Shown: positions 1-6,491, counted from the first letter of the stretch. The stretch: 10,692 nucleotides of DNA from Candidatus Aminicenantota bacterium (GCA_016934895.1 JAFGRZ010000165.1:1-10692), one strand, 5' to 3'. Notes: generated by a model not told the origin, from the letters alone. Translations and numbers: made by a program.

Positions 1-84
1 AATATTGAGAAAATCTCTGAAATTTTGCGTCTCTATATATGAATAATTGGCCGACTTGACAGACATAATGGAAACCGATTGCTC

Positions 85-113
85 TTGACATACAGCCATA
101 CAATAAGTATGGT
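85..113 (+). promoter_or_regulatory. Sigma-70-type promoter of the vapBC-like operon
   Basis: A perfect -35 hexamer TTGACA (85-90) is followed after 17 bp by TATGGT (108-113), a fair -10 element. Transcription would begin about 7 nt after the -10, at roughly 119-121, which is the first base of the antitoxin ATG at 121. The mRNA would then be leaderless or nearly so, fitting the absence of any Shine-Dalgarno sequence before 121. A second TTGACA at 56-61 has no good partner at 17 bp. The assignment rests on motif match and spacing only. Confidence 0.6.
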
Positions 114-120
114 TATATGT
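88..120. promoter_or_regulatory. Inverted-repeat operator overlapping the vapBC promoter
   Basis: The left arm ACATACAGCCATAC (88-101) and right arm GTATGGTTATATGT (107-120) are reverse complements at 12 of 14 positions, separated by AATAA. The core CCATAC/GTATGG is perfect. The palindrome covers half of the -35, the spacer and the -10, and ends on the base before the antitoxin ATG. Ribbon-helix-helix antitoxins commonly autorepress by binding such palindromes, usually with the toxin as corepressor, so this is the likely VapBC operator. The symmetry is seen directly; the binding protein is inferred. Confidence 0.6.
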
Positions 121-354
121 ATGAAGGCAAAAACAACTTTGAAGATCGACGGCTCCGTGATGACACTTCTGAAAAAGGAGGCCGCCCGCCGGGGTTGTAC
201 GATGTCCGAGCTGGTAGAATCTGCTCTGCGGCAATTATTCCGATCTGACAAGGCTCCACAAAAAATCCCTCCCCTCCCCAAATTCAAGAGCGGCGGACCA
301 CTGGTGGATATCGCCGACCGTGACGCCCTCTACCAGGCCATGGAGGGCCGCTGA
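121..354 (+). CDS. vapB: VapB-like ribbon-helix-helix antitoxin
   Basis: This encodes a 77-aa protein. Residues 1-40 have the ribbon-helix-helix pattern: a short strand (TTLKID), then a helix with KKEAARRG, then CTMSELVESALRQLF, the usual N-terminal DNA-binding dimerisation fold. The tail is Pro/Gly-rich (PPLPKFKSGGPLVDIADRDALYQAME) and resembles the toxin-binding C-terminus of VapB antitoxins. It should neutralise the downstream PIN toxin and repress the operon through the palindrome at 88-120. I chose ATG 121 because the predicted transcription start falls there and the RHH pattern begins at once. ATG 109 and TTG 79 are in frame, but they lie inside the promoter. The stop shares TGATG with the toxin start, indicating translational coupling. 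The family is clear; the exact VapB subtype is not. Confidence 0.8.
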   Translation: MKAKTTLKIDGSVMTLLKKEAARRGCTMSELVESALRQLFRSDKAPQKIPPLPKFKSGGPLVDIADRDALYQAMEGR

Positions 355-788
355 TGTTTGTTGTCGATACTAATATTTTGGTCTATGCAGCGGATGAGGA
401 CTCTAATCTTCACAAACGCTGCTCCAAGTTGATCGAAGAGTGGCGCAAGCAATCGACCGTCTGGTATGTGACCTGGGGAATCCTGTATGAATTTTTGCGA
501 GTGATCACCCATCCCAGGGTTTTCCGCAAACCCTGGTCTATAACCGAGGCCTGGAAATTTGTTGAAGCCATTCTGGCCTCCCCTTCCCTGGGCATACTCA
601 TCGCCGCCGAGCGGCATGCCGATGTGGCCGCAGAAGTCATCAAGAGCTTGCCGTTATTAAGCGGCAACCTTCTTTACGACGCGCAAACGGCGATTTTGAT
701 GCGGGAACACGGAATCGAGAGAATCTACACCAGGGACATGGATTTCCATCGTTTTCCTTTTCTGGAGCCGGTCGATCCAACGACTTGA
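354..788 (+). CDS. vapC: VapC-type PIN-domain ribonuclease toxin
   Basis: This 144-aa protein has the length and layout of a single PIN domain. It opens with FVVDTNILVYAAD, placing the first catalytic Asp at D5. A second acidic residue is E46 in ILYEFLRV, and D109 (LLYDAQTA) and D128/D130 (YTRDMDF) complete the acidic cluster that binds Mg2+/Mn2+ in PIN nucleases. VapC toxins are cytoplasmic RNases that cleave tRNA or rRNA sites and inhibit translation until bound by VapB; the target here cannot be read from sequence. The ATG overlaps the antitoxin stop by one base, the classic toxin-antitoxin order. All catalytic positions are present, so it is probably active. No clear terminator follows; the next signal is the module 1 operator 16 bp downstream. 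Confidence 0.88.
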   Translation: MFVVDTNILVYAADEDSNLHKRCSKLIEEWRKQSTVWYVTWGILYEFLRVITHPRVFRKPWSITEAWKFVEAILASPSLGILIAAERHADVAAEVIKSLPLLSGNLLYDAQTAILMREHGIERIYTRDMDFHRFPFLEPVDPTT

Positions 789-803
789 AAACCTTCTAAA
801 CGA

Positions 804-868
804 TTCACAGAAACTTCACATAATTGTCTCCTTAGATTCAACAACTCCAAGCGTCCGTCGGGTATGCT
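804..868 (+). promoter_or_regulatory. PhoB-type direct-repeat operator and promoter of the kinase 1/regulator 1 operon
   Basis: TTCACA occurs at 804 and 815, exactly 11 bp apart, and TTCA recurs at 837, two further turns on. A -10-like TATGCT lies at 863-868, its first base 26 nt after the start of the last repeat. The last repeat therefore overlaps the expected -35 position, where there is no TTGACA. Tandem 11-bp repeats reading into the -35 are the known architecture of PhoB/PhoP-class activators. The same repeat register and 26-nt spacing recur at 3891-3955. The likely ligand is the regulator encoded at 3198-3884, giving autoregulation. The motif is seen; the binding protein is inferred. 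Confidence 0.6.
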
Positions 869-874
869 CAGGTT

Positions 875-1057
875 GAAGAATCCCGCGTTACCGAAAGACC
901 CGGATCATGACGAGACCGCTGCAAACCAATTGGATGCTCGCGATGATGAGTGAGTCTCTCCTCTTTAGGGAATCTTTGGGTTGTTTTTCCCTATCGGCTT
1001 CCTTAAAATTGAAATGCAAACACGGGATGAAAGGCCATCTCTAGCGCCCGACTCATA
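875..1057 (+). other. Long 5' leader of the kinase 1 operon, with a possible 45-codon upstream ORF
   Basis: If transcription starts near 875, the leader is about 180 nt, unlike the roughly 30-nt leader of the co-regulated gene at 3990. An ORF runs from ATG 907 to TAG 1042-1044 (45 codons) and ends just before the kinase start at 1058. It has no good Shine-Dalgarno sequence and no recognisable domain, so it may be chance. The kinase ATG also lacks a strong Shine-Dalgarno; the nearest purine run is AAAGG at 1030-1034. Confidence 0.2.
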
Positions 1058-3205
1058 ATGCTCAGATTGCCGAAGCGCACCAGGATCATTCTCCTCTTTC
1101 TGCTGGGCATCGGACTGCCCAGTTTGATCCTGGGATACCTGGCGTTTCGGGGTGTCCAGAATGACCAGGCTCTGATCGAGAAAGCCCGGATCGACGAACA
1201 CCGACGAATGACGGAACAGATAGTCGGCCTGATGGATGAGAAGATCGGAGCCGTCGAACATGCTTGTTCAGAGGCCGTCAAGGATTCTCAGGGGGCGACG
1301 GACGAGGATCTGGCCAAGCGCCTGGCAAGCCTGATCGATGAACATCCGCTGGTGGAGCAGGTGTTCATGTTAAAAGGGCCCGACACCGTTCACTTTCCGG
1401 CCGCCAGGTTTCTCTATATCCGGGACGGACAGCGATCTTCGATCGCGTCCCCAAAACGGCCATCGTCGATAGCCTCCCTGATCCAATCCGGCGAGCGATG
1501 GGAGTTCCAAGAGCGGAATTACCCTCAAGCCTTGGCGGCCTATGAACAGGCGGTCGAACAGTCCGCCGGTGATGACAGCAAAGGGCGGCTTCTCAACGCC
1601 GTCGCCAGGGTGCAAAAGAAATCGGCGCTTCCCCAGGATGCGATATCGACATACAAGAAAATCGCCGCCGATTTCGGCCGGGTGACCATCTCGGACGGCC
1701 TCCCGCTGGGACTGGCGGCGCGGCTGGAGCTCGGCTCCCTTTGCCGGGAAACCGAAGACGACTCGAGCGCCCTCGAATCCTTTATGGATGCCTACACATC
1801 CTTGGTCCATCGGGAATGGACCCTGGAGAAAGCGCAATTCGAATTGTTCGCCGGACGCGTGAAAGACTGCATCCATGGAATTATCTCCAATCCTCCCCCT
1901 GATTTGGATCTGCAGTCGTTCAAAAACGATTTTCAAAGGCTTGAAGAGGAGGAAAAAGAACAAAGGAACAGGACAGAGCGATCCCTCGCCTTCGAAGAAA
2001 AGGCGGCCGCCGACCTGGAGGCGAAGATATCCGGCCCCGAAGATGACCCCAGCCTTTCTGCATCAAGACTGACTCTGGACATCGGCAGGCAATCCTATCT
2101 TGTCTCGATCTTGAGACAAACCGACCGGAGCAGCGACGAGGCTAACGGGGTGTGGGGGATCATTCTTGACGCTGATCGGCTCAGAGGTGACATTCTCGGC
2201 CCCGCTCTCCTTCAATATGCCTCCTCCAAAGAGACATCCTGGGCTGTCAAGGCAAGAGATGGGAGCACGATACTGACCTCGGAAAATTCTCCAACAGGGA
2301 CGGTCACGGTCAGGGCGAATTTTGTTTCCAATTTCCCGGACTGGAGCCTCGAATTCTATCAGCCGCCACCCCGGCTCTTGAGCACTTTTTTGCTCTCCCG
2401 CCAGGGGGTTTATTTCTACATGTTCCTGCTCATCGCGGGCATTCTTGTCTTCGGGTTGATCCTGACCGTCCGGGCCGTCTCCCGGGAGCTCGAGTTGGCC
2501 AGAATGAAATCCGACTTCGTGTCCACGATCTCCCATGAATTCAAAAGCCCCCTGACTTCAATCCGGCAGCTCGCGGAGATGCTCCATTCGGGGAGAGTCC
2601 CGTCCGAGGAGCGGCGCCGGGAGTACTATGACGTCCTGTTGGAGCAGAGCGAACGACTTTCCCTGCTCACCGAGAATATTCTCAACCTGGCCCGGATCGA
2701 GGAGGGCCGCAAGGAATTCGTCTTCGAAAAAACAGACATCGGCGCCCTCCTGAAAGAGATTGTCACATCCATCCAGGACCGCGTGCGCCACGAAGGATTT
2801 TCCATCGAACTCGAGATCAAAAAGGACCTGCCCAGCATCAAGGCGGATCGTGTCGCCCTGGCACAAGTCGTCACCAACCTGATCGATAACGCCGTCAAGT
2901 ATTCGGGTGAATCCAGGAGGATCATTGTCCGTGCTTCTGAAGAAAGCGCGTTCTTGACGATCGCCGTGAAGGATTTTGGAATCGGGATCAAGAAAGAAGA
3001 CTTGGACAGGGTGTTTGAGCGTTTTTTCAGAGGCGGCGATGAATTGACCAGGACGGTCAAGGGAAGTGGACTCGGACTGACCTTGGTCAAGGAAATCGTC
3101 GAGGCCCACGACGGCACTGTCTATGCGGAAAGCGAGCCGGGAAAAGGCAGCGCCTTCTTCATCAGGCTCCCGCTTCCGCGAGACGAGGAGCAGCAAGATG
3201 CCTAA
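1058..3205 (+). CDS. Sensor histidine kinase 1 with extracytoplasmic TPR-containing sensor
   Basis: This 715-aa membrane kinase has a first transmembrane segment at about residues 9-31 and a second at about 449-472. The roughly 415 residues between them should lie outside the cytoplasm. They start with a Cache-like stretch (VEQVFMLKG..), continue with about three degenerate TPR units (145-255) and a charged, possibly coiled segment (285-325), and end in a second sensor half (334-445). No HAMP or PAS domain separates TM2 from the catalytic core. HisKA has SHEFKSP with phospho-acceptor H493. The ATPase domain has N611 (LIDNAVKYS), G1 box D639-FGIG, ERFFRGG, and G2 box GSGLGL (669-674). All catalytic residues are present. 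It should autophosphorylate and donate to the regulator that starts inside its last codons. The nearest in-frame upstream stop (1028) and lack of another ATG support start 1058, though the Shine-Dalgarno is weak. The ligand is unknown. Confidence 0.93.
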   Translation: MLRLPKRTRIILLFLLGIGLPSLILGYLAFRGVQNDQALIEKARIDEHRRMTEQIVGLMDEKIGAVEHACSEAVKDSQGATDEDLAKRLASLIDEHPLVEQVFMLKGPDTVHFPAARFLYIRDGQRSSIASPKRPSSIASLIQSGERWEFQERNYPQALAAYEQAVEQSAGDDSKGRLLNAVARVQKKSALPQDAISTYKKIAADFGRVTISDGLPLGLAARLELGSLCRETEDDSSALESFMDAYTSLVHREWTLEKAQFELFAGRVKDCIHGIISNPPPDLDLQSFKNDFQRLEEEEKEQRNRTERSLAFEEKAAADLEAKISGPEDDPSLSASRLTLDIGRQSYLVSILRQTDRSSDEANGVWGIILDADRLRGDILGPALLQYASSKETSWAVKARDGSTILTSENSPTGTVTVRANFVSNFPDWSLEFYQPPPRLLSTFLLSRQGVYFYMFLLIAGILVFGLILTVRAVSRELELARMKSDFVSTISHEFKSPLTSIRQLAEMLHSGRVPSEERRREYYDVLLEQSERLSLLTENILNLARIEEGRKEFVFEKTDIGALLKEIVTSIQDRVRHEGFSIELEIKKDLPSIKADRVALAQVVTNLIDNAVKYSGESRRIIVRASEESAFLTIAVKDFGIGIKKEDLDRVFERFFRGGDELTRTVKGSGLGLTLVKEIVEAHDGTVYAESEPGKGSAFFIRLPLPRDEEQQDA

Positions 3206-3884
3206 AACCAGGATATTGATCGTCGAGGACGAGGAAAGCATCCTCCTTCCCCTGGAGGACAACCTCAGGCTCGAGGGGTATGAGGTTTCAAGCGCCAAGG
3301 ACGGGTTGCAGGGCCTCTCCATGGCCAAGGACGGAAACTTCGATCTCATCGTCCTCGACATCATGCTGCCGAAAATGGATGGGTTTGAGGTCTGCAAGCG
3401 ATTGCGCCAGGACAAGATTGCGACTCCCATCCTGATATTGACCGCCAAAAGCCAGGAGGTCGACAAGGTGCTCGGGTTGGAGCTGGGAGCCGACGATTAT
3501 GTCACCAAGCCCTTCAGTCCCCGGGAGCTGCTTGCCCGCATTAAGGCTATCCTCAGGAGGGCCCAACAAACCCAGCAGGGAGTCGACGTCTTTCGTTTTG
3601 GCGATGTCGAGGTGGACTTTAAGAAGTACGAGGCGAAAAAGGCAGGGAACCCTATTGACCTCACCGCGCTCGAGTTTGCTCTCCTCCATTTTCTCATCGC
3701 CAACAGCGGCCAGGTTGTACATCGGAACAAAATCCTCGATGAGATCTGGGGCGAGAATGTTTACATCGAGCCCCGGACCGTCGACAAACATATCTCCCTC
3801 GTGAGAAAAAAGGTCGAGGACGACCCGCAAAATCCAAGGTTCATCGTTGGCGTCAGGGGCGTCGGATATAAATTTGTGGCCTGA
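3198..3884 (+). CDS. OmpR/PhoB-class response regulator 1
   Basis: This 228-aa protein is the usual length for the family. The receiver domain (about 1-120) has acidic residues E10/D11/E12, phospho-acceptor D54 (VLDIMLP), T82 and K104 (TKPF). The C-terminal winged helix (about 130-228) has LTALEFALLHFL, the recognition-helix region RTVDKHISLVRKKVE (193-207) and the wing RGVGYKF. ATG 3198 is chosen because GAGGAG (3185-3190) lies 7 nt upstream and the receiver fold begins immediately. The gene overlaps the kinase by 8 bp, implying translational coupling. It is probably phosphorylated by kinase 1 and binds the TTCACA repeats at 804 and 3891; the second site begins only 6 bp after its stop. The family is certain; the operator pairing is inferred from position and duplication. 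Confidence 0.95.
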   Translation: MPKTRILIVEDEESILLPLEDNLRLEGYEVSSAKDGLQGLSMAKDGNFDLIVLDIMLPKMDGFEVCKRLRQDKIATPILILTAKSQEVDKVLGLELGADDYVTKPFSPRELLARIKAILRRAQQTQQGVDVFRFGDVEVDFKKYEAKKAGNPIDLTALEFALLHFLIANSGQVVHRNKILDEIWGENVYIEPRTVDKHISLVRKKVEDDPQNPRFIVGVRGVGYKFVA

Positions 3885-3890
3885 TCATGG

Positions 3891-3955
3891 TTCACAAAAC
3901 CTTCACATAAATGGAATGGAACCTTCATGCGATCGGCGCGCGATTCGCTTATCTT
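3891..3955 (+). promoter_or_regulatory. Second TTCACA direct-repeat operator and promoter, before TPR/propeller gene 1
   Basis: TTCACA at 3891 and 3902 (11 bp apart) and TTCA at 3924 (22 bp further) copy the register of the operator at 804. A -10-like TATCTT at 3950-3955 starts 26 nt after the last repeat, the same distance as at 863. The first 22 bp agree closely, including a shared CTTCACATAA. There is no -35 consensus. The transcript would start near 3962 and have a leader of about 28 nt. This makes the propeller gene a separately transcribed target of regulator 1, not a simple read-through partner. Confidence 0.6.
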
Positions 3956-3989
3956 CCTCATGGAGAAAAAACATGAGGAGGAATGAGTC

Positions 3990-6125
3990 ATGAGGTCGAA
4001 AATATTTTTTTGTGCCGTCTTGATCGCTGTAGCGGCATTTGTAGCGGCGGGCTCGATTCAGCAGAGCGCAGAGCAGCTTTATCAATCCGGAATATACAAA
4101 GAGGACGTTGAGGGCAAGCTGGAAGAAGCGATCGCCATCTTTCAGGAAATCATCAAGAAATATCCCCAAAACAGTCCGATTGCCGCAAAGGCCTTGTTCC
4201 ACATGGGATTGTGCCACGAAAAACTGGGCAACCAGGAAGCCCAGAAGGCCTACCAGCGCCTCATCGCAGACTATCCGGGGCAGAAAGAAGAGGTGGCCTT
4301 GGCCAAGGAGAGACTGGCCAAACTGGCAAATCTCGCGGTGCCGGCTTCCCCGAAACCCAACTTCCGAAAAATTCGGACGCCGTTCAATATTCCCCAATGG
4401 AGTGGGAGCCGTCTCTCTCCCGACGGAAAAATCCTAGCCTTCGGTTCGGGAGATGCTATCTGGACCGTCCCGATACCGGGAAGGGTCGATCCCGACCTGG
4501 CCGGTGAACCGAGGGAATTGCCGGGAGCGGCGGATGTTCTCGGTAACGGCCTATCTTGGTCCGGCGATGGCAAATGGATCGCCTTCAGCCGGGCCTATTC
4601 GCGTGATTTGCGTGGCGGAGCGACGCGCATCAAATTCAGGCCTGAAGGGGCATATATTGATGTCATCCCTTCATCGGGTGGAGAGCCTAAAAGAATACCT
4701 GTCCCCCAATGGGTGGCCTCGGAAGGCGGCACATCCCGCCAATTGAGTATGTCACCCGACGGAAAAACAGTTGCGTTTGATTCAGGCGGGCAAATCTACG
4801 TTGCTGCAGTCGATACAGGCGACATCAAGCAGGTCACCAAGGACGGAGGAATGGCTCCGAGTTTCTCGCCGGACGGGACGAAGATCGCATATATAACACC
4901 TCCCATCCGGCAAGATAATCCTCCCGCCCGCCTTAGCGAAGCATGGGTGATTTCTGCCGAAGGAGAAGATCCCGTTAAAGTCAGTGGCGATCTGCGCGAA
5001 AACCTGAGCGGGAGTAGTCTAACCTGGTCTCCTGATGGCAGGATGATCGCCTTCGGCAGGATCGTCCCTAGGCCCAACTTCCGGTCAGAGGTCTGCATCG
5101 TTTCCCTATCGGAAAAAGGCACGCCCGTTGCATCTCCCGTTCAGATCGAACTTCCTCAATTCAGCCGCGATTTTATAACCGGCTGGACGCCCGACAATAA
5201 AATCGGGCTCCTCCTCGAAACTCCCTATCATGAATACGTTTACACAGTCCCTGTATCCGGTGGAAAGGCCAGCCAGGTCAGCCCGCTCGGCGGCCTTGCC
5301 GGGATTCCACGCTGGTCGCCGGACGGGGAGCGAATCTTTTTCAGATGGAAGGGCGGCGGTTTGGGTTCCGTCCCTGGTGACGGAGGAGAGGTGAGGGTTC
5401 ATACCGGTTTTGATCGCGTCCGTAATGAGAAAGGTTTCTTCACAATATATCCAGGAGCAGGGAACTCCCTATCGCCGGACGGAAAATCGATCGTATTTTC
5501 GGCCGGAACGGCGAAATCGGGACCATATATTTACGCTATTCCCACAGAAAGAGGGGAACCCAAGCAGATCAAGGTCACAAGCGGAGGGAGTTATCCGTGC
5601 TGGTCGCCGGACGGAAGGTGGATTGCATATTTAGATAGGGAAATCGTCGGCGATGAAAAACGTATCGCGACAATATACAAGATTCCGGCAGAAGGCGGCG
5701 ATCCCCAAAAAATCACGACCGAATCGAATTTTGTCACACAGGCCGGTTTCGACTGGTCTCCAAACGGGAAAACGATCGCCTTTTTTTCCAAAAAAGAGGA
5801 CACTTCAGAGGGCACTTTGAACGTTGTTCCGGTCGCTGGCGGCGAAGCGCGGGAGGTTTGCCGGGTTCAGAACATCCGCGCTCACGATGATGTGTCCTGG
5901 TCCCCGGACGGACAAACAATCGCTTTCGTCTCGAAAGGCAAGATCTGGATGGTCCCGGCGGAAGGCGGCGAGCCTCAGGAAGTGAAAACAGATGTCGACG
6001 CTTATGCCGGCACGCTCGACTGGTCCCCGGATGGCCGGAAGATCGCCTTCTCCGGCGAGATCGGAATGGACATCGAATTCTGGTTCATGGAAGATTTTCT
6101 TCCTCTCGTTAAAGGTCGAAAGTAG
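3990..6125 (+). CDS. Exported TPR plus TolB-like (PD40) beta-propeller protein 1
   Basis: This 711-aa protein has a hydrophobic signal peptide (about 1-20: K4, then ILFFCAVLIAV-type residues, ending near VAAG). It is probably periplasmic or surface-exposed; no lipobox Cys is seen. Residues 25-115 form TPR-like helices (AEQLYQSG.., AAKALFHMGLCHEKLG, YQRLIADYP). From about 135 to the C-terminus there are about twelve PD40/WD40-like units. Their marks, mostly W/F-SPDG-K/R followed by IAF, sit near residues 143, 192, 254, 292, 346, 399, 441, 494, 537, 589, 636 and 677. Twelve blades suggest two six-bladed propellers. No enzyme domain is visible; the role is probably protein or peptide binding. 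GAGGAGG (3975-3981) lies 8 nt before ATG 3990. Transcription is likely controlled by regulator 1. It is a clear N-terminal paralogue of the gene at 9425. The specific function is unknown. Confidence 0.88.
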   Translation: MRSKIFFCAVLIAVAAFVAAGSIQQSAEQLYQSGIYKEDVEGKLEEAIAIFQEIIKKYPQNSPIAAKALFHMGLCHEKLGNQEAQKAYQRLIADYPGQKEEVALAKERLAKLANLAVPASPKPNFRKIRTPFNIPQWSGSRLSPDGKILAFGSGDAIWTVPIPGRVDPDLAGEPRELPGAADVLGNGLSWSGDGKWIAFSRAYSRDLRGGATRIKFRPEGAYIDVIPSSGGEPKRIPVPQWVASEGGTSRQLSMSPDGKTVAFDSGGQIYVAAVDTGDIKQVTKDGGMAPSFSPDGTKIAYITPPIRQDNPPARLSEAWVISAEGEDPVKVSGDLRENLSGSSLTWSPDGRMIAFGRIVPRPNFRSEVCIVSLSEKGTPVASPVQIELPQFSRDFITGWTPDNKIGLLLETPYHEYVYTVPVSGGKASQVSPLGGLAGIPRWSPDGERIFFRWKGGGLGSVPGDGGEVRVHTGFDRVRNEKGFFTIYPGAGNSLSPDGKSIVFSAGTAKSGPYIYAIPTERGEPKQIKVTSGGSYPCWSPDGRWIAYLDREIVGDEKRIATIYKIPAEGGDPQKITTESNFVTQAGFDWSPNGKTIAFFSKKEDTSEGTLNVVPVAGGEAREVCRVQNIRAHDDVSWSPDGQTIAFVSKGKIWMVPAEGGEPQEVKTDVDAYAGTLDWSPDGRKIAFSGEIGMDIEFWFMEDFLPLVKGRK

Positions 6126-6138
6126 CCATCGGAAAACA

Positions 6139-6165
6139 CCCCAAAAAATGGGGACGGCCCTATTT
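6139..6165 (+). terminator. Weak hairpin terminator after propeller gene 1
   Basis: CCCCA (6139-6143) pairs with TGGGG (6149-6153) across a five-A loop, 14 nt after the stop codon. The downstream sequence CCCTATTTCTTT is only moderately T-rich and starts after a short gap. The stem is short, so termination may rely on it together with the G/C-rich hairpins at 6171-6270. Confidence 0.35.
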
Positions 6166-6170
6166 CTTTC

Positions 6171-6208
6171 ACCCTCTCCCTCAACCCTCCCCATCAAGGG
6201 GGGGGGAT
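6171..6208. repeat. C/G-rich intergenic repeat, copy A (hairpin-forming)
   Basis: The unit reads CCCTCTCCCTCAACCCTC, then CCCATCAA, then a run of nine G ending in GAT. It matches copy B beginning exactly 60 bp downstream. An internal inverted repeat (6185-6192 with 6198-6205, loop ATCAA, one G:T pair) makes a strong hairpin. Similar C-rich/G-rich palindromic elements are scattered between genes in many bacteria as REP-like repeats. It may also act as a terminator or mRNA stabiliser for the upstream gene. Confidence 0.6.
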
Positions 6209-6230
6209 CGTCTCTTTGATCTTTCCGTAC

Positions 6231-6270
6231 TCCCTCTCCCTCAACCCTCTCCCATCGAGGGCGAGGGGAT
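6231..6270. repeat. C/G-rich intergenic repeat, copy B (hairpin-forming)
   Basis: This is a second copy of the unit at 6171, sharing CCCTCTCCCTCAACCCTC and the ATC-A/G-AGGG loop region. Bases 6245-6253 pair with 6259-6267 (eight of nine pairs, one T:C mismatch) around loop ATCGA, followed by GGATTTTGATT. The strong stem with a short T run could terminate read-through before the module 2 promoter starting at 6279. Copy A lacks the T present before the second CCC, so the copies have drifted. Confidence 0.6.
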
Positions 6271-6278
6271 TTTGATTC

Positions 6279-6332
6279 TCAACTCAATCGCAACCGTGGC
6301 TTAACAGTTTAGAGTTACGCCCCCGTTATAAT
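6279..6332 (+). promoter_or_regulatory. Direct-repeat operator and promoter of the kinase 2/regulator 2 operon
   Basis: TCAAC (6279), GCAAC (6290) and TTAAC (6301) recur every 11 bp. A perfect -10 TATAAT lies at 6327-6332, its first base 26 nt after the start of the last repeat. The last repeat sits just upstream of the -35 position, which has no consensus hexamer. GCAAC-N6-TTAAC with the same 26-nt spacing recurs at 9350-9392. By analogy with PhoB-class activators, regulator 2 (8638-9321) is the likely ligand. The sequence differs from the TTCACA operator of module 1, so the two regulators probably bind separate sites. Confidence 0.55.
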
Positions 6333-6338
6333 ATCTGT

Positions 6339-6491
6339 GAAATGATCCCCGGTTGCGGTTCAGTCCGGCATCTCATTGACTTGAGGATGTCCCCATAATA
6401 AGCTTGAGTCAGAGAGTGGGACAGAATTCGCGATTGGAGGATTGAAATTTTCTGAAAGCTAAACCTCGCTGAGGTTGAGCCGTTGGTTTAA
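6339..6491 (+). other. Long 5' leader of the kinase 2 operon, with short ORF and start-proximal hairpin
   Basis: From a predicted start near 6339, the leader is about 150 nt. An 18-codon ORF runs from ATG 6342 to TAA 6396-6398, almost at the transcript 5' end. Nearer the gene, AACCTC (6462-6467) pairs perfectly with GAGGTT (6471-6476) across a GCT loop. GAGGTT is the closest Shine-Dalgarno-like sequence to the kinase ATG at 6492, although 15 nt away. The hairpin could modulate initiation. No known riboswitch or leader-peptide pattern is recognised. Confidence 0.25.

Noticed and set aside
56..61. First TTGACA upstream of the antitoxin as an alternative -35
   Set aside because: The hexamer 17 bp downstream is TTGCTC, a poor -10, while the TTGACA at 85 pairs with TATGGT at the correct distance.
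3123..3197. Upstream ATG extending regulator 1 by 25 residues
   Set aside because: The extra residues overlap the end of the kinase and are not receiver-like. GAGGAG at 3185-3190 and the start of the receiver fold place the start at 3198.
2558..3466. 302-codon open frame on the minus strand opposite kinase 1
   Set aside because: It lies antisense to intact HisKA/ATPase motifs and crosses the kinase/regulator junction. Its translation has no recognisable domain and reflects codon bias of the real gene.
5439..5446. A further TTCACA inside propeller gene 1
   Set aside because: It is a single copy within coding sequence, without an 11-bp partner or a -10 at the 26-nt spacing.
6171..6270. Possible CRISPR repeats
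   Set aside because: There are only two imperfect copies, separated by about 22 bp, each with its own strong hairpin, and no cas genes nearby. They fit REP-like intergenic repeats better.
6376..6401. TTGACT with AT-rich downstream sequence as a second promoter for kinase 2
   Set aside because: No -10-like hexamer occurs at 16-18 bp; the AT-rich CATAATAA lies too close, at 12-14 bp.
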